Assembly: GCA_937907485.1 (NCBI GenBank)
Contig: CALESR010000043.1
Location: 1-53,907 of the forward strand
DNA: 53,907 nucleotides
Reading direction: 5' to 3'
Source of the DNA: an uncultured Paracoccaceae bacterium
Lineage (GTDB): Bacteria; Pseudomonadota; Alphaproteobacteria; Rhodobacterales; Rhodobacteraceae
The notes beneath the pieces were generated by a model. It had not been told where the DNA came from. It saw only the letters and a list, made by a program, of their open reading frames with translations, and ran no database searches. Position 1 is the stretch's first letter; each line of letters starts with the position of its first letter. This document shows, in pieces, positions 34,002 through 42,450 of the stretch. Both the position numbers and the translations under genes were made by a program.

Positions 34002-36224
34002 TCAGGCGCTGCGGGTCAGCGGCGGTTCGATCGGGCAGGTCTCCTCTGGGCGATAGCGGGCGATCATGTCGACCAGCAGCGGCTTTTTCAGCGGCTTGGT
34101 CAGCACATGATCGAGGCCGGCGGCGAGGATGTCGTCCTGATCCCCCGCCATGGCATGCGCGGTCAAGGCGATGATCGGAATCTGCGCCCCGCCGGGCAGC
34201 TGCCGGATGGCCCGGGTGGCGGCGCGGCCATCCATGCCGGGCATCGAGATATCCATGAAAATCAGATCCGGGCGCGTGGTCTTGAAACCCTCGACCGCCT
34301 GCAAGCCGTCCTCGGCAAAGGTGATATCGACGGCGAGAGCCTCGACCATCTTGGAAAACACCAGCCGGTTCGTGCGGTTGTCCTCGGCGGTGAGGATGCG
34401 CATGCGCCGACGCCCCGAGGCCACATCGACCCCCGGCGCGCGCGGCCGCGCGGCGACCGGCACCAAGTCCTCGACAGGCGACGAGAGCAGTTGCAACTGG
34501 CGCACCAGATCGTGCCGCAGCAACGGTTTTTGCAGGATGGCGCGCAATTCGGGCAGGGCCGGATGGTCGCGCAGGATCGACGGGCTGGAACTGAGCAACA
34601 GGATCGGCAGATCCTGCCCGGCCGCGCGCAACTTGACCGTCAGGTCCAGGCCATTGAGGCCGGGCATCTCATGGTCGGTGATGAGCAGGTCAAAGGGTTG
34701 GCGGGCCGCGGTGATCTGGGCAAAGGCCGCCTCGCCCGAGTCGCACAGCGTGACGGCCAGACCGGTCGCCATTAGTTGCCGTTCGAGGATGGTGCGGTTG
34801 ACGAGGTGATCGTCGGCGACAATCACCCGCTCGAGCCGGATCGGTTCGGGCGAGAGCGGTTCGGCATCCTCGGCCAGCGGCAGGGTCAGGGTAAAGCCAA
34901 AGCACGAGCCCTTGCCCAACTCGCTTTCGACCCAGATCTGGCCGCCCATCAGTTCGATCAGGCGGCGGGTGATCGCCAGCCCCAGCCCGGTGCCCTCGAA
35001 CTTGCGGTTGGCCTGATCCTCGACCTGGGCAAATTCGCCGAAAATGCGATCGATATTTTCCGGCGCGATGCCGATGCCGGTGTCCTCGACCGTGACGTTG
35101 AGCTGCTGCTGACCGGCGCTGGCCTCGATCCCGACGACGCGAATCAGCACATGGCCGGCCTGCGTGAACTTGACCGCATTGCCGATCAGATTGGTCATCA
35201 CCTGCCGCATCCGCCCCGGATCGGCCATGAACCGCGTCGGCAGGAACAGGTCGTAATCCATTAGCAGGTCGATCGAGCGTTTGCGCGCACCGGCCTGCAA
35301 CAGGATCAGCACCTCATGGATACAGCGTTCCAGATCAAAGGGTTCCGGGCGCAGCGTCAGCTTGGCGGCCTCGATCTTGGAGAAGTCGAGCACGTCGTTG
35401 ATGATGCCCAGCAGCGCCTCGCCCGACGAGCGGATGGTTTCGGCGTAAAGCTTTTGTTCGTCCGACAGCGCGGTGTCGCACAGCAGTTCGGCCATGCCGA
35501 CGACGCCATTCATCGGCGTGCGGATTTCGTGGCTCATGTTGGCGAGGAAGGCCGATTTCGCCCGATTCGCCGCCTCGGCCTTTTCGCGCGCCTCTTCGAG
35601 TTCGGCGGCGTGGCGCTGGAAATCGGTGATGTCGCGCGCCACGCTGACCGTATCGCCGCCGCGCGCGCGACGGTCGATGAGGCGCGCCTTGATCCCGTCG
35701 GAAAAGGTCAGGATGACCTGCTCGATCTCGGTCTGCTCCCACCGGGCCAGCATCATGGCGACCCAGTCCGCCGCCGTCAGATCGCCCAGTTGCACCCGCC
35801 CCTCAAAGGCGAGGATCTCGACGAGACGGCGATAGGGGATGCCCGGCTGCACCTCGGAAAAGCCGGAAAAGGCGCGCAGATAGGCGTGGTTGGCGATCAC
35901 CAGCTCCTGCCGGGCGTTGAAGACGGCAAAGCCGTCATGGATGGTGTTGATCGAGTCCCACAGCCGACGCTCGGCCATGGTGGCGCTGCGCTGGGCGATC
36001 TGCGCCGCCTCGCGGGCGCGGTCCTGCAGGCTTTGCACCTCGACCGCGCGCTGGGCATCCTCGACCGCGGTGCTGCGGCCACGCTGGCGCAGGGCGTGCA
36101 ACTCCTGCCGCGCGGCGTCGAGATGCGACAGGGTGGCGTCCAGTTCGCGCGTGCGGTGCTCCAGCCGCTGTTCAGCGGTCAGGCGCGCGCGGCGCTCTTG
36201 AGTCAACTTGTCGAACAGCGTCAT
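34002..36224 (-). CDS. Hybrid sensor histidine kinase (PAS-HisKA-HATPase-REC-REC)
   Basis: Encodes 740 residues. It opens with a coiled coil (about 1-85, RLTAEQRLEHRTRELDATLS). This is followed by a PAS-like domain (about 95-215, TIHDGFAVFNARQELVIANH), HisKA (FLANMSHEIRTPMNGVVGMA, about 245), HATPase (NLIGNAVKFTQ, DTGIGI, FEGTGLGLAI), and two receivers: the first with Asp in LLITDHEMPGLNG (about 545), the second in LIFMDISMPGMDG (about 665). No membrane segment is seen, so it is likely cytosolic. Signal and partner are unknown; no adjacent regulator. Confidence 0.92.
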   Translation of the reverse strand: MTLFDKLTQERRARLTAEQRLEHRTRELDATLSHLDAARQELHALRQRGRSTAVEDAQRAVEVQSLQDRAREAAQIAQRSATMAERRLWDSINTIHDGFAVFNARQELVIANHAYLRAFSGFSEVQPGIPYRRLVEILAFEGRVQLGDLTAADWVAMMLARWEQTEIEQVILTFSDGIKARLIDRRARGGDTVSVARDITDFQRHAAELEEAREKAEAANRAKSAFLANMSHEIRTPMNGVVGMAELLCDTALSDEQKLYAETIRSSGEALLGIINDVLDFSKIEAAKLTLRPEPFDLERCIHEVLILLQAGARKRSIDLLMDYDLFLPTRFMADPGRMRQVMTNLIGNAVKFTQAGHVLIRVVGIEASAGQQQLNVTVEDTGIGIAPENIDRIFGEFAQVEDQANRKFEGTGLGLAITRRLIELMGGQIWVESELGKGSCFGFTLTLPLAEDAEPLSPEPIRLERVIVADDHLVNRTILERQLMATGLAVTLCDSGEAAFAQITAARQPFDLLITDHEMPGLNGLDLTVKLRAAGQDLPILLLSSSPSILRDHPALPELRAILQKPLLRHDLVRQLQLLSSPVEDLVPVAARPRAPGVDVASGRRRMRILTAEDNRTNRLVFSKMVEALAVDITFAEDGLQAVEGFKTTRPDLIFMDISMPGMDGRAATRAIRQLPGGAQIPIIALTAHAMAGDQDDILAAGLDHVLTKPLKKPLLVDMIARYRPEETCPIEPPLTRSA

Positions 36225-36329
36225 GGACGGGCGCAACCCTTGAATCGGACGGACCGGCACGGAGGCCGGTCCGCCAAGGATTGCCGCGAGGAGTGAATTC
36301 CAGCTTAATCGCCGACGCGATTTTGCCGC

Positions 36330-37505
36330 TTACAGCCGCTCGATCGCCAGCGCGATGCCCTGCCCGCCGCCGATGCACAGGGTAATCAGGCCATAACGCC
36401 CACCGATGCGCTGCAGTTCATACAGCGCCTTGATGGTGACGATCGCGCCCGAGGCGCCGACCGGATGGCCCAGCGCGATGGCGCCGCCGTTCGGGTTCAC
36501 CTTGGCCGGATCAAAGCCCAGCGCGCCCGAGACCGCCAGCGCCTGCGCGGCAAAGGCCTCGTTCGATTCGATGACGTCGAAATCATCGACCGACAGGCCG
36601 GTGCGCCGCAACAAGGCCTGCACGGCGGCAATCGGGCCGATGCCCATCACCTCGGGGCGCACCCCGGCGACGGCATAGCCGACAATGCGCGCCATCGGCA
36701 CCAGCCCGGCCGCGGCGGCCGCATCGGCCCGCGCCAGCACCAGCGCGGCCACCCCGTCGTTGATGCCGCTGGCATTGCCGGCGGTGACGGTGCCGTCCTT
36801 GCGGAACGCCGGTTTCAGCGCGGACAGCGCCTCGAGGCTGGTCGCCTTGGGATGCTCGTCGACCTCGAAGGCGACCTCGCCCTTCTTGCCCTTGATCATG
36901 ATCGGCACGATCTGGCTGGCAAACCGGCCCTCGGCAATCGCCCGCGCGGCACGCTGCTGGCTCTCCAGCGCAAAGGCATCCTGCGCGGCGCGGGTGATAC
37001 CGTGCTCGCCCGCGACATTCTCGGCGGTGACGCCCATGTGGCCGGTGCCAAAGGGACAGGTCAGCGCCCCCAGCATCATGTCCTGCGCGCCGACATCGCC
37101 CATCTTCTGCCCCCAGCGGGCGGCGGGCAGGATATAGGGCGCGCGGCTCATCGCCTCGGCCCCGGCGGCCAGCGCAAAGTCGCAATCGCCCAGCGCGAGT
37201 GCCTGAACGGCCGAGACGATCGCCTGCGCGCCCGACCCGCACAGCCGGTTGACGTTCATCGCCGGGGTGGTGTCGGGGATGCCCGCGCCGATCGCGGCAA
37301 CCCGGCTCAGATAGGCGTCGCGCGGCTCGGTGTTGATGACATGGCCAAAGACGACGGTGCCGATCTGCGCCGGCGCGACCCCGGCCCGCGCCAGCGCGGC
37401 CTTGACCACCTCGGTCGCCACGCCCGACAGAGGCAGGCCCGACAGGCTGCCGCCAAAGGTGCCGATGGCGCTGCGCGCGCCCGAAAGAATGACGATGTCG
37501 TCCAT
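36330..37505 (-). CDS. Acetyl-CoA C-acetyltransferase (thiolase)
   Basis: Encodes 391 residues. It catalyses reversible condensation of two acetyl-CoA to acetoacetyl-CoA. Catalytic residues are in NRLCGSGAQAIV (Cys about 90), NEAFAAQ, GGAIALGHPVGASG (His about 347) and TLCIGGGQGIAL (Cys about 377). Length and motifs fit the biosynthetic-type thiolase (AtoB/PhaA). Whether it serves polyhydroxybutyrate or other pathways cannot be told; no phaB or atoD is adjacent. GGGAGCA precedes the ATG at 37505. Confidence 0.93.
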   Translation of the reverse strand: MDDIVILSGARSAIGTFGGSLSGLPLSGVATEVVKAALARAGVAPAQIGTVVFGHVINTEPRDAYLSRVAAIGAGIPDTTPAMNVNRLCGSGAQAIVSAVQALALGDCDFALAAGAEAMSRAPYILPAARWGQKMGDVGAQDMMLGALTCPFGTGHMGVTAENVAGEHGITRAAQDAFALESQQRAARAIAEGRFASQIVPIMIKGKKGEVAFEVDEHPKATSLEALSALKPAFRKDGTVTAGNASGINDGVAALVLARADAAAAAGLVPMARIVGYAVAGVRPEVMGIGPIAAVQALLRRTGLSVDDFDVIESNEAFAAQALAVSGALGFDPAKVNPNGGAIALGHPVGASGAIVTIKALYELQRIGGRYGLITLCIGGGQGIALAIERL

Positions 37506-37601
37506 GATCTGCTCCCGCAAAAATCCCCACCCCCTCTATAGCCCCGCCGCGCCCGCCGACAAAGCACCCGCATTCGCCGCGACGCAGCGTAACGCCCCCC
37601 C

Positions 37602-37667
37602 CTCTTTGCTCTTCAAATATCCTCAGGGGGGTGAGGCCGCAGGCCGAGGGGGGCGCGAGCGCCCCCC
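37602..37667. repeat. Dispersed intergenic element, copy 1
   Basis: A 30-base core begins CTCTTTGCTCTTCAAATAT and ends in six G (37602-37631). It is followed by a GTGAGGCCGCAGGCC stretch and a perfect hairpin of GGGGGGCGC and GCGCCCCCC (37648-37667). It lies in the gap between the thiolase and trpC genes. The same layout, inverted, recurs at 53838-53907 with one mismatch in the 30-base core. Confidence 0.8.
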
Positions 37668-37765
37668 TGACCCGGCCCGCCAAGGCCCCAACCACCGCGC
37701 CTGCACTCGCGGCTTTTCAACCCGCGCCCCAAAGGCTAGTCAGGACCATCAAGGAGGGCCCCGCC

Positions 37766-38566
37766 ATGACCAGCATTCTGGACCGGATCAAGTCCTACAA
37801 ACTGACCGAGGTCGCCGCCGCCAAGCGTGCCCTGCCGCTGGCCGAGGTCGAATCGCGCGCCCGCGCCGCCGAGGCGCCGCGCGGCTTTGCCGCGGCGCTG
37901 GGCCGCGCCAGTGCCAGCGGCTATGGGCTGATCGCCGAGATCAAGAAGGCCAGCCCTTCGAAGGGCCTGATCCGCGCCGATTTCGACCCGCCCGCGCTGG
38001 CCCGCGCCTATGAACAGGGCGGCGCCACCTGTCTGTCGGTGCTGACCGATGCGCCCAGTTTTCAGGGCGCACCCGAGTATCTGATGCAGGCCCGCGCCGC
38101 GACCTCGCTGCCCTGCCTGCGCAAGGATTTCCTCTATGACCCCTATCAGGTCGCCGAGGCCCGCGCCTGGGGCGCCGATTGCATCCTGATCATCATGGCC
38201 TCGGTCAGCGATGCTCAGGCCGCCGAGTTGGAGGCCGCCGCGCTGGGCTGGGGCATGGATGTGCTGATCGAGGTGCATGACGGCGAGGAACTCGACCGCG
38301 CGCTGGCGCTGCAATCGCCGTTGATCGGCATCAACAATCGCAATCTGAAGACCTTTGAGCTGAACCTCGACACCACCCGCACCCTGGCCGCGCGGGTGCC
38401 GCCGGGGCGTCGGCTGGTGTGCGAAAGTGGCCTCTTCACCCCCGCCGATCTGGCCGACATGGCCGCGCATGGCGCGCGGTGTTTCCTGATCGGCGAAAGC
38501 CTGATGCGGCAGGCCGATGTCGCGGCGGCCACCCGCGCGCTGCTGGCCAACCCGGTGCCGGCATGA
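37766..38566 (+). CDS. trpC: Indole-3-glycerol-phosphate synthase
   Basis: Encodes 266 residues. It forms indole-3-glycerol phosphate from CdRP in tryptophan synthesis. Signature residues are GYGLIAEIKKASPSKGLIRA, CLRKDFLYDPYQV, NNRNLKTFELNLD, and CESGLFTPADLADM. GGAGGG precedes the ATG at 37766. Its stop overlaps moaC as ATGA (38563-38566), linking tryptophan and molybdenum-cofactor genes, an order common in alphaproteobacteria. Confidence 0.96.
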   Translation: MTSILDRIKSYKLTEVAAAKRALPLAEVESRARAAEAPRGFAAALGRASASGYGLIAEIKKASPSKGLIRADFDPPALARAYEQGGATCLSVLTDAPSFQGAPEYLMQARAATSLPCLRKDFLYDPYQVAEARAWGADCILIIMASVSDAQAAELEAAALGWGMDVLIEVHDGEELDRALALQSPLIGINNRNLKTFELNLDTTRTLAARVPPGRRLVCESGLFTPADLADMAAHGARCFLIGESLMRQADVAAATRALLANPVPA

Positions 38567-39048
38567 GCGGCCTGACGCATTTCGACGCGCAGGGCCGCGC
38601 GGTGATGGTCGATGTCTCGGACAAGCCGGTCACTGCGCGCATGGCCCGCGCCTCGGCCCATGTGGTGATGCAGCCCGAGACGCTGGCGCATGTGCTGGCG
38701 GGCACGGCGAAAAAGGGCGACGTGCTGGGCGTGGCGCGGATCGCCGGGATCACGGCGGCAAAGAAATGCAGTGATCTCATCCCCTTGTGCCACCCGTTGC
38801 CGATCACCAAGGTCTCGGTCGATCTGGTGCCTGACCCCGAGTTGCCCGGCGTGCGCATTCTGGCCGAGGTGCGCACCACCGGCCAGACGGGCGTGGAGAT
38901 GGAGGCGCTGACGGCGGCCTCGGTCGCCGCGCTGACGGTCTATGACATGCTCAAGGCGGTGGAAAAGACGATGGAAATCGGCGGCATCGCGGTCTTGCAC
39001 AAGGAAGGCGGCAAGTCGGGGACGTTCGTGCGCGGAGAGGCCCAATGA
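38563..39048 (+). CDS. moaC: Cyclic pyranopterin monophosphate synthase
   Basis: Encodes 161 residues. It converts the MoaA product 3',8-cH2GTP to cyclic pyranopterin monophosphate. Family motifs are RMARASAHVVMQPETLAHVL, KKCSDLIPLCHPLPITKVSV, and TGVEMEALTAASVAALTVYD, plus the C-terminal GGKSGTF. Coupled by ATGA overlaps at both ends (trpC before, GIY-YIG gene after). Confidence 0.96.
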   Translation: MSGLTHFDAQGRAVMVDVSDKPVTARMARASAHVVMQPETLAHVLAGTAKKGDVLGVARIAGITAAKKCSDLIPLCHPLPITKVSVDLVPDPELPGVRILAEVRTTGQTGVEMEALTAASVAALTVYDMLKAVEKTMEIGGIAVLHKEGGKSGTFVRGEAQ

Positions 39049-39944
39049 GCACCGCGGGCCGGTCGCTGGAACTGTTCTTCATCGACGGCCGCCCGGACGG
39101 GATGCTGACCGCCGAGGTGTTCAACTGGACCGGCCACGTCCTGCGCACCCCCCGCACGCAGATCGCCGAGGCCTTGCGCCGCCGCGAGGCCGATTACACG
39201 GGGGTGTATTTGTTGCTGGGTGAGCAGGACGCCCGTCCGCGTCTGTATGTCGGCGAGGCGGAAGACCTGCGCGACCGCCTGAAGGGCCATGTCGTGTCCA
39301 AGGACTGGTGGGACAGCGCCGTTTTGATCTCAACGGTGGGCGACTCTCTGCACAAGGCGCATGTGAAGTATCTGGAAGCGCGGTTGGTCGAGATCGCCCG
39401 CGAGGTCGGTGCGGCAGACCTGGAGAATGGCAACACCCCCACCAAAAGCAGCCTGTCCGAGGCGGCGCGCGCCAGCATGGAGGGGTTTCTGGAGACCCTG
39501 ATGATGGTGCTGCCAGCGATCCGGGTGGATGTGTTCGAATCCAAGAGACGGACCACCCGCACCGCAGTCGCGCAGGATATAGAAACCGGCGAACCCACCT
39601 TTGAGTATGCAATTCCCAGCCTCGGAATATTGGCGACCGCTGTGCTTCGGAACGGCGAGATGGTTGTCAAAGCAGGGTCGACGGCACGCAAGCAGTGGCA
39701 TGTCAGCCCATCTGAAAACAAAGCCCGGCGTGCGCTTCACGAACAACTTGTGGCAACCGGTGTTATCGAAAGCAGAGGCGACGTCGGACTCTTCACGCGA
39801 GACTTTGCTTTCAATAGTCCGAGCCTCTCGGCCACGATTGTCGCCGGACGCCATTCGCACGGGACGGCAAACTGGAAACACAAACCCAGCGGAAAAACTT
39901 TCTCCGAATGGGAAGCCGATCAACTGAACGAGGCCGCGCCATGA
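39045..39944 (+). CDS. GIY-YIG nuclease-domain protein with C-terminal DUF4357
   Basis: Encodes 299 residues. The GIY-YIG core is DYTGVYLLLGEQDARPRLYV with GEAEDLRDRLKGH (about residues 50-85), and the helical middle holds KAHVKYLEARLVEIAREVGA. The last 60 residues (SATIVAGRHSHGTANWKHKP, SGKTFSEWE) resemble DUF4357, a module often paired with GIY-YIG. It is inserted between moaC and moeA with ATGA overlaps to both. By hand count, blocks 39061-39120 and 39121-39180 have 40 and 44 G/C of 60, while 39661-39720, 39721-39780 and 39841-39900 have 33, 35 and 34. The gene is thus a compositional mosaic. Role unknown; nuclease activity is inferred from the fold only. Confidence 0.82.
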   Translation: MSTAGRSLELFFIDGRPDGMLTAEVFNWTGHVLRTPRTQIAEALRRREADYTGVYLLLGEQDARPRLYVGEAEDLRDRLKGHVVSKDWWDSAVLISTVGDSLHKAHVKYLEARLVEIAREVGAADLENGNTPTKSSLSEAARASMEGFLETLMMVLPAIRVDVFESKRRTTRTAVAQDIETGEPTFEYAIPSLGILATAVLRNGEMVVKAGSTARKQWHVSPSENKARRALHEQLVATGVIESRGDVGLFTRDFAFNSPSLSATIVAGRHSHGTANWKHKPSGKTFSEWEADQLNEAAP

Positions 39945-41116
39945 TCCCTGTCGAAACCGCCCAAGGACTGTGCCTCGATCTGGTCACGCCGACCGGGGCG
40001 TTGGACAGTGTCGAACTGGCCGAAGCCGCTGGGCGGGTGGTGCGGGTGGCGCCGGTCTCGCGCCGGGCGCAGCCGCCCTTTGCTTCGTCGGCGATGGATG
40101 GCTATGCGCTGCGATCGGGCGATGCCGGGGCGGGGCAAAGCGTCGAGGTCGTCGGGGAATCGGCGGCGGGCCATTCCTGGGACGGCACGCTGGCTGCGGG
40201 TCAGGCGCTGCGCATCTTTACCGGGGCGCCGGTGCCCGCAGGTGCCGATTGTGTGGTGATTCAAGAAGATACGCGCCGCGAGGGTTCACGGCTGATCCTG
40301 ACCGCCAGCGCCCGACCCGGCGACAACATCCGCCCGGCGGGCTGCGATTTTCCCGCCGGTTTCGCCCTGAGTGCCCCGCGCCGCCTGTCCGCCGCCGACC
40401 TCGCGCTGCTGGCAGCGATGAACGTGCCGCGGGTCAGCGTCGCGCGGCGGCCAAGGGTGCTGTTGCTGGCGACCGGGGATGAGCTGGTGATGCCGGGGCA
40501 AGAGCCCGGCCCCGACCAGATCATCGCCTCGAACACCTTTGCCCTGAAGGCGATGATCGACGCGGCGGGCGGCGAGGGGGTGATCCTGCCCATCGCCCCC
40601 GACCGCGAGGAGGCGCTGGCCGAGGCGATGCGCAGCCTCGCCAACGGCGACATCGCGGTGACCATCGGCGGCGCCTCGGTCGGGGATCATGACCTTGTGG
40701 GCCGGGTCGGCGAGGGGCTGGGGATGCGGCGCGCCTTTCACAAGATCGCCATGCGGCCGGGCAAACCGCTGATCGCCGGGGCCCTGGGCGCGGTGCCCTA
40801 TCTGGGGCTGCCGGGCAACCCGGTCTCGGCGATTGTCACCGCGCATCTGTTCCTGCTGCCAATGGTGCGCCGCTGGCTGGGGCTGCAGGATGTGCTGCCG
40901 TGCACCGTCCCGGCGCGACTGGCCGAGGACACCGGCCCCACCGGCCCACGCACGCATTACATGCGCGCAAGGCTGGAGGCGGGCGTGGTGACGCCCTTTG
41001 CCGATCAGGATTCCTCGCTGTTGTCGGTGCTGTCGCAGGCGAACGCGCTGCTGGTTCGGCCACTGGGCGATGGCCCGCGCAAGGCAGGCGAGACCGTGCC
41101 GGTGCTGGCCCTGTGA
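39941..41116 (+). CDS. moeA: Molybdopterin molybdenumtransferase
   Basis: Encodes 391 residues. It inserts molybdate into adenylylated molybdopterin. Domains and motifs: FASSAMDGYALRSGDAGAGQ, FTGAPVPAGADCVVIQEDTR, VLLLATGDELVMPGQ, TIGGASVGDHDLVGRVG, and AMRPGKPLIAGALGAVPYLG with GLPGNPVSA. The ATG at 39941 overlaps the GIY-YIG stop as ATGA. lexA follows 78 bases later from its own promoter. Confidence 0.95.
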   Translation: MIPVETAQGLCLDLVTPTGALDSVELAEAAGRVVRVAPVSRRAQPPFASSAMDGYALRSGDAGAGQSVEVVGESAAGHSWDGTLAAGQALRIFTGAPVPAGADCVVIQEDTRREGSRLILTASARPGDNIRPAGCDFPAGFALSAPRRLSAADLALLAAMNVPRVSVARRPRVLLLATGDELVMPGQEPGPDQIIASNTFALKAMIDAAGGEGVILPIAPDREEALAEAMRSLANGDIAVTIGGASVGDHDLVGRVGEGLGMRRAFHKIAMRPGKPLIAGALGAVPYLGLPGNPVSAIVTAHLFLLPMVRRWLGLQDVLPCTVPARLAEDTGPTGPRTHYMRARLEAGVVTPFADQDSSLLSVLSQANALLVRPLGDGPRKAGETVPVLAL

Positions 41117-41123
41117 GAACGTC

Positions 41124-41152
41124 TTGACACAAAACGGGAACAGGGATAGAAC
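41124..41152 (+). promoter_or_regulatory. lexA promoter with alphaproteobacterial SOS box
   Basis: A -35 TTGACA (41124-41129) is followed after 17 bases by TAGAAC (41147-41152) as -10. An SOS box GAAC-N7-GAAC spans 41138-41152 and so covers the -10 hexamer. This matches the GTTC-N7-GTTC/GAAC-N7-GAAC operator known for alphaproteobacterial LexA and implies autorepression of lexA. Confidence 0.88.
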
Positions 41153-41194
41153 GGGAAGCGATTGCCGTCACCCTGCCCCCGACCGGAGACCGCC

Positions 41195-41887
41195 ATGCTG
41201 ACCCGCAAACAGCTCGAACTGCTGGAACTGATCGACTCGCGGATGAAACGCGACGGCGTGCCGCCCTCGTTTGATGAAATGAAGGACGCGCTGAGCCTGC
41301 GGTCAAAGTCGGGGATCCACCGGCTGATCACGGCGCTGGAAGAACGCGGATTCATCCGCCGCCTCGCGCATCGCGCCCGCGCGATCGAGGTGGTGCGCAT
41401 GCCCGAGGCGGTCGAGTCGCGCGGCAGCATGCGGGTGATCGACGGCGGCCTGCCCGAACCGGTGCCCACCCCGGCGCGGGCGCTGCCGGTGGCGCAGATC
41501 GACGCGCTGGAGGTGCCGCTGATGGGCCGCATCGCCGCCGGCACCCCGATCGAGGCGATTTCCGAGGTGGCGCGCCATGTGGCGGTGCCCGGCTCGATGC
41601 TGGCCGGGCGCGGCAATCACTATGCGCTGGAAGTGCGCGGCGATTCGATGATCGAGGCCGGCATCCACGACGGCGATATCGTGGTGATCCGCGAGCAATC
41701 GACGGCCGACAACGGCGACATCGTGGTGGCGCTGGTCGAGGGCCATGAGGCGACGCTGAAGCGGTTCCGCCGCATGCGCGGGATGATCGCGCTGGAAGCG
41801 GCGAACCCGGCCTATGAGACGCGGATGCTGCGCGACGATCAGGTCAAGGTGCAGGGGCGCCTCGTCGGGCTGATCCGCAGTTATTGA
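41195..41887 (+). CDS. lexA: SOS-response transcriptional repressor LexA
   Basis: Encodes 230 residues. It represses SOS genes and self-cleaves with RecA filaments. The N-terminal winged helix is MLTRKQLELLELIDSRMKRD through SKSGIHRLITALEERGF. The S24 peptidase half has the Ala-Gly cleavage site in MGRIAAGTPIEA (about residue 113), the catalytic Ser in VRGDSMIEAGIHDGD, and Lys in VEGHEATLKRF. GGAGAC precedes the ATG at 41195. Full length for alphaproteobacterial LexA. Confidence 0.96.
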   Translation: MLTRKQLELLELIDSRMKRDGVPPSFDEMKDALSLRSKSGIHRLITALEERGFIRRLAHRARAIEVVRMPEAVESRGSMRVIDGGLPEPVPTPARALPVAQIDALEVPLMGRIAAGTPIEAISEVARHVAVPGSMLAGRGNHYALEVRGDSMIEAGIHDGDIVVIREQSTADNGDIVVALVEGHEATLKRFRRMRGMIALEAANPAYETRMLRDDQVKVQGRLVGLIRSY

Positions 41888-42450
41888 GGCTGCAGGGCCG
41901 GGGCTCGGGGGGCATCGAGCCCCCGCTCGCCCCGCGCGGGTTGCCACCCGCACCCGCCCGGGGGCGCTGCCGCCCCCCGGCCCCCCCGGCGAGTGCTTCC
42001 GGCAGGATGAAGCAGGCAGGGGCATGGCCGTGGTCGGCGCGTTGAGGGCGTGCAAAAAGGTTTGAGCCGTCGCGGCTTGCGCGCAGTGGCTAATGGCCCG
42101 GGCGTTGGGGGGGAATGTGCGTGAGTCGTGGCGACTTGCGCGTAGTGGCCAGTGGCCCCCGCGTTGGGGGGCGACGTGCGTGAGTTGTGGCGACTTGCGC
42201 GAAGTGGCTACCGGCATGCGCATCGCGGGGCGATGTGCGTGAGTTGTGGCGACCGGCGCGAAGTGGCTACCGGCCCGCGCATCGCGGGGCGACGTGTGTG
42301 AGTCGTTGCAGCTTGCGCGCAGTGGCCACCTAGGCACGCGCTGCGGCGGTGCAACGTCTTTGGGCAGGTGCGACGGGTTCACGCTGGCCCGCGCATAGCG
42401 GGACGGCGGCAGAGTGGTTGGGGCCGCGGCCCGGCGGGCCGGGGCCGGGC
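41888..42450. other. Intergenic region with hairpins and tandem array
   Basis: These 563 bases between lexA and the MarR-type gene carry no supportable gene. 41895-41992 is a run of GC hairpins (e.g. GGGGCTCG pairing with CGAGCCCC, and GGGGGCG with CGCCCCC). Then comes the 59-bp tandem array (42050-42355), listed separately. Long open frames across it on the minus strand also cross lexA antisense and are not credible. Confidence 0.75.
42050..42355. repeat. 59-bp tandem direct repeat array (about five copies)
   Basis: Units beginning GTGCGTGAGTYGTGGCGAC (GTGTGTGAG in the last) start at 42117, 42176, 42235 and 42294, giving exact 59-base spacing. A diverged unit with a small insertion begins at 42050, and a decaying one follows 42356. 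Shared later parts are TGCGCGNAGTGGCYA and a GCRTCGCGGGGCGA-type end. One junction reads CATCGC-GGG-GCGATG, an inverted repeat spanning two units. Because 59 is not a multiple of three, each unit changes reading frame. Confidence 0.9.

Noticed and set aside
42050..42355. CRISPR array
   Set aside because: The units are contiguous with no unique spacers, and no cas genes are present.
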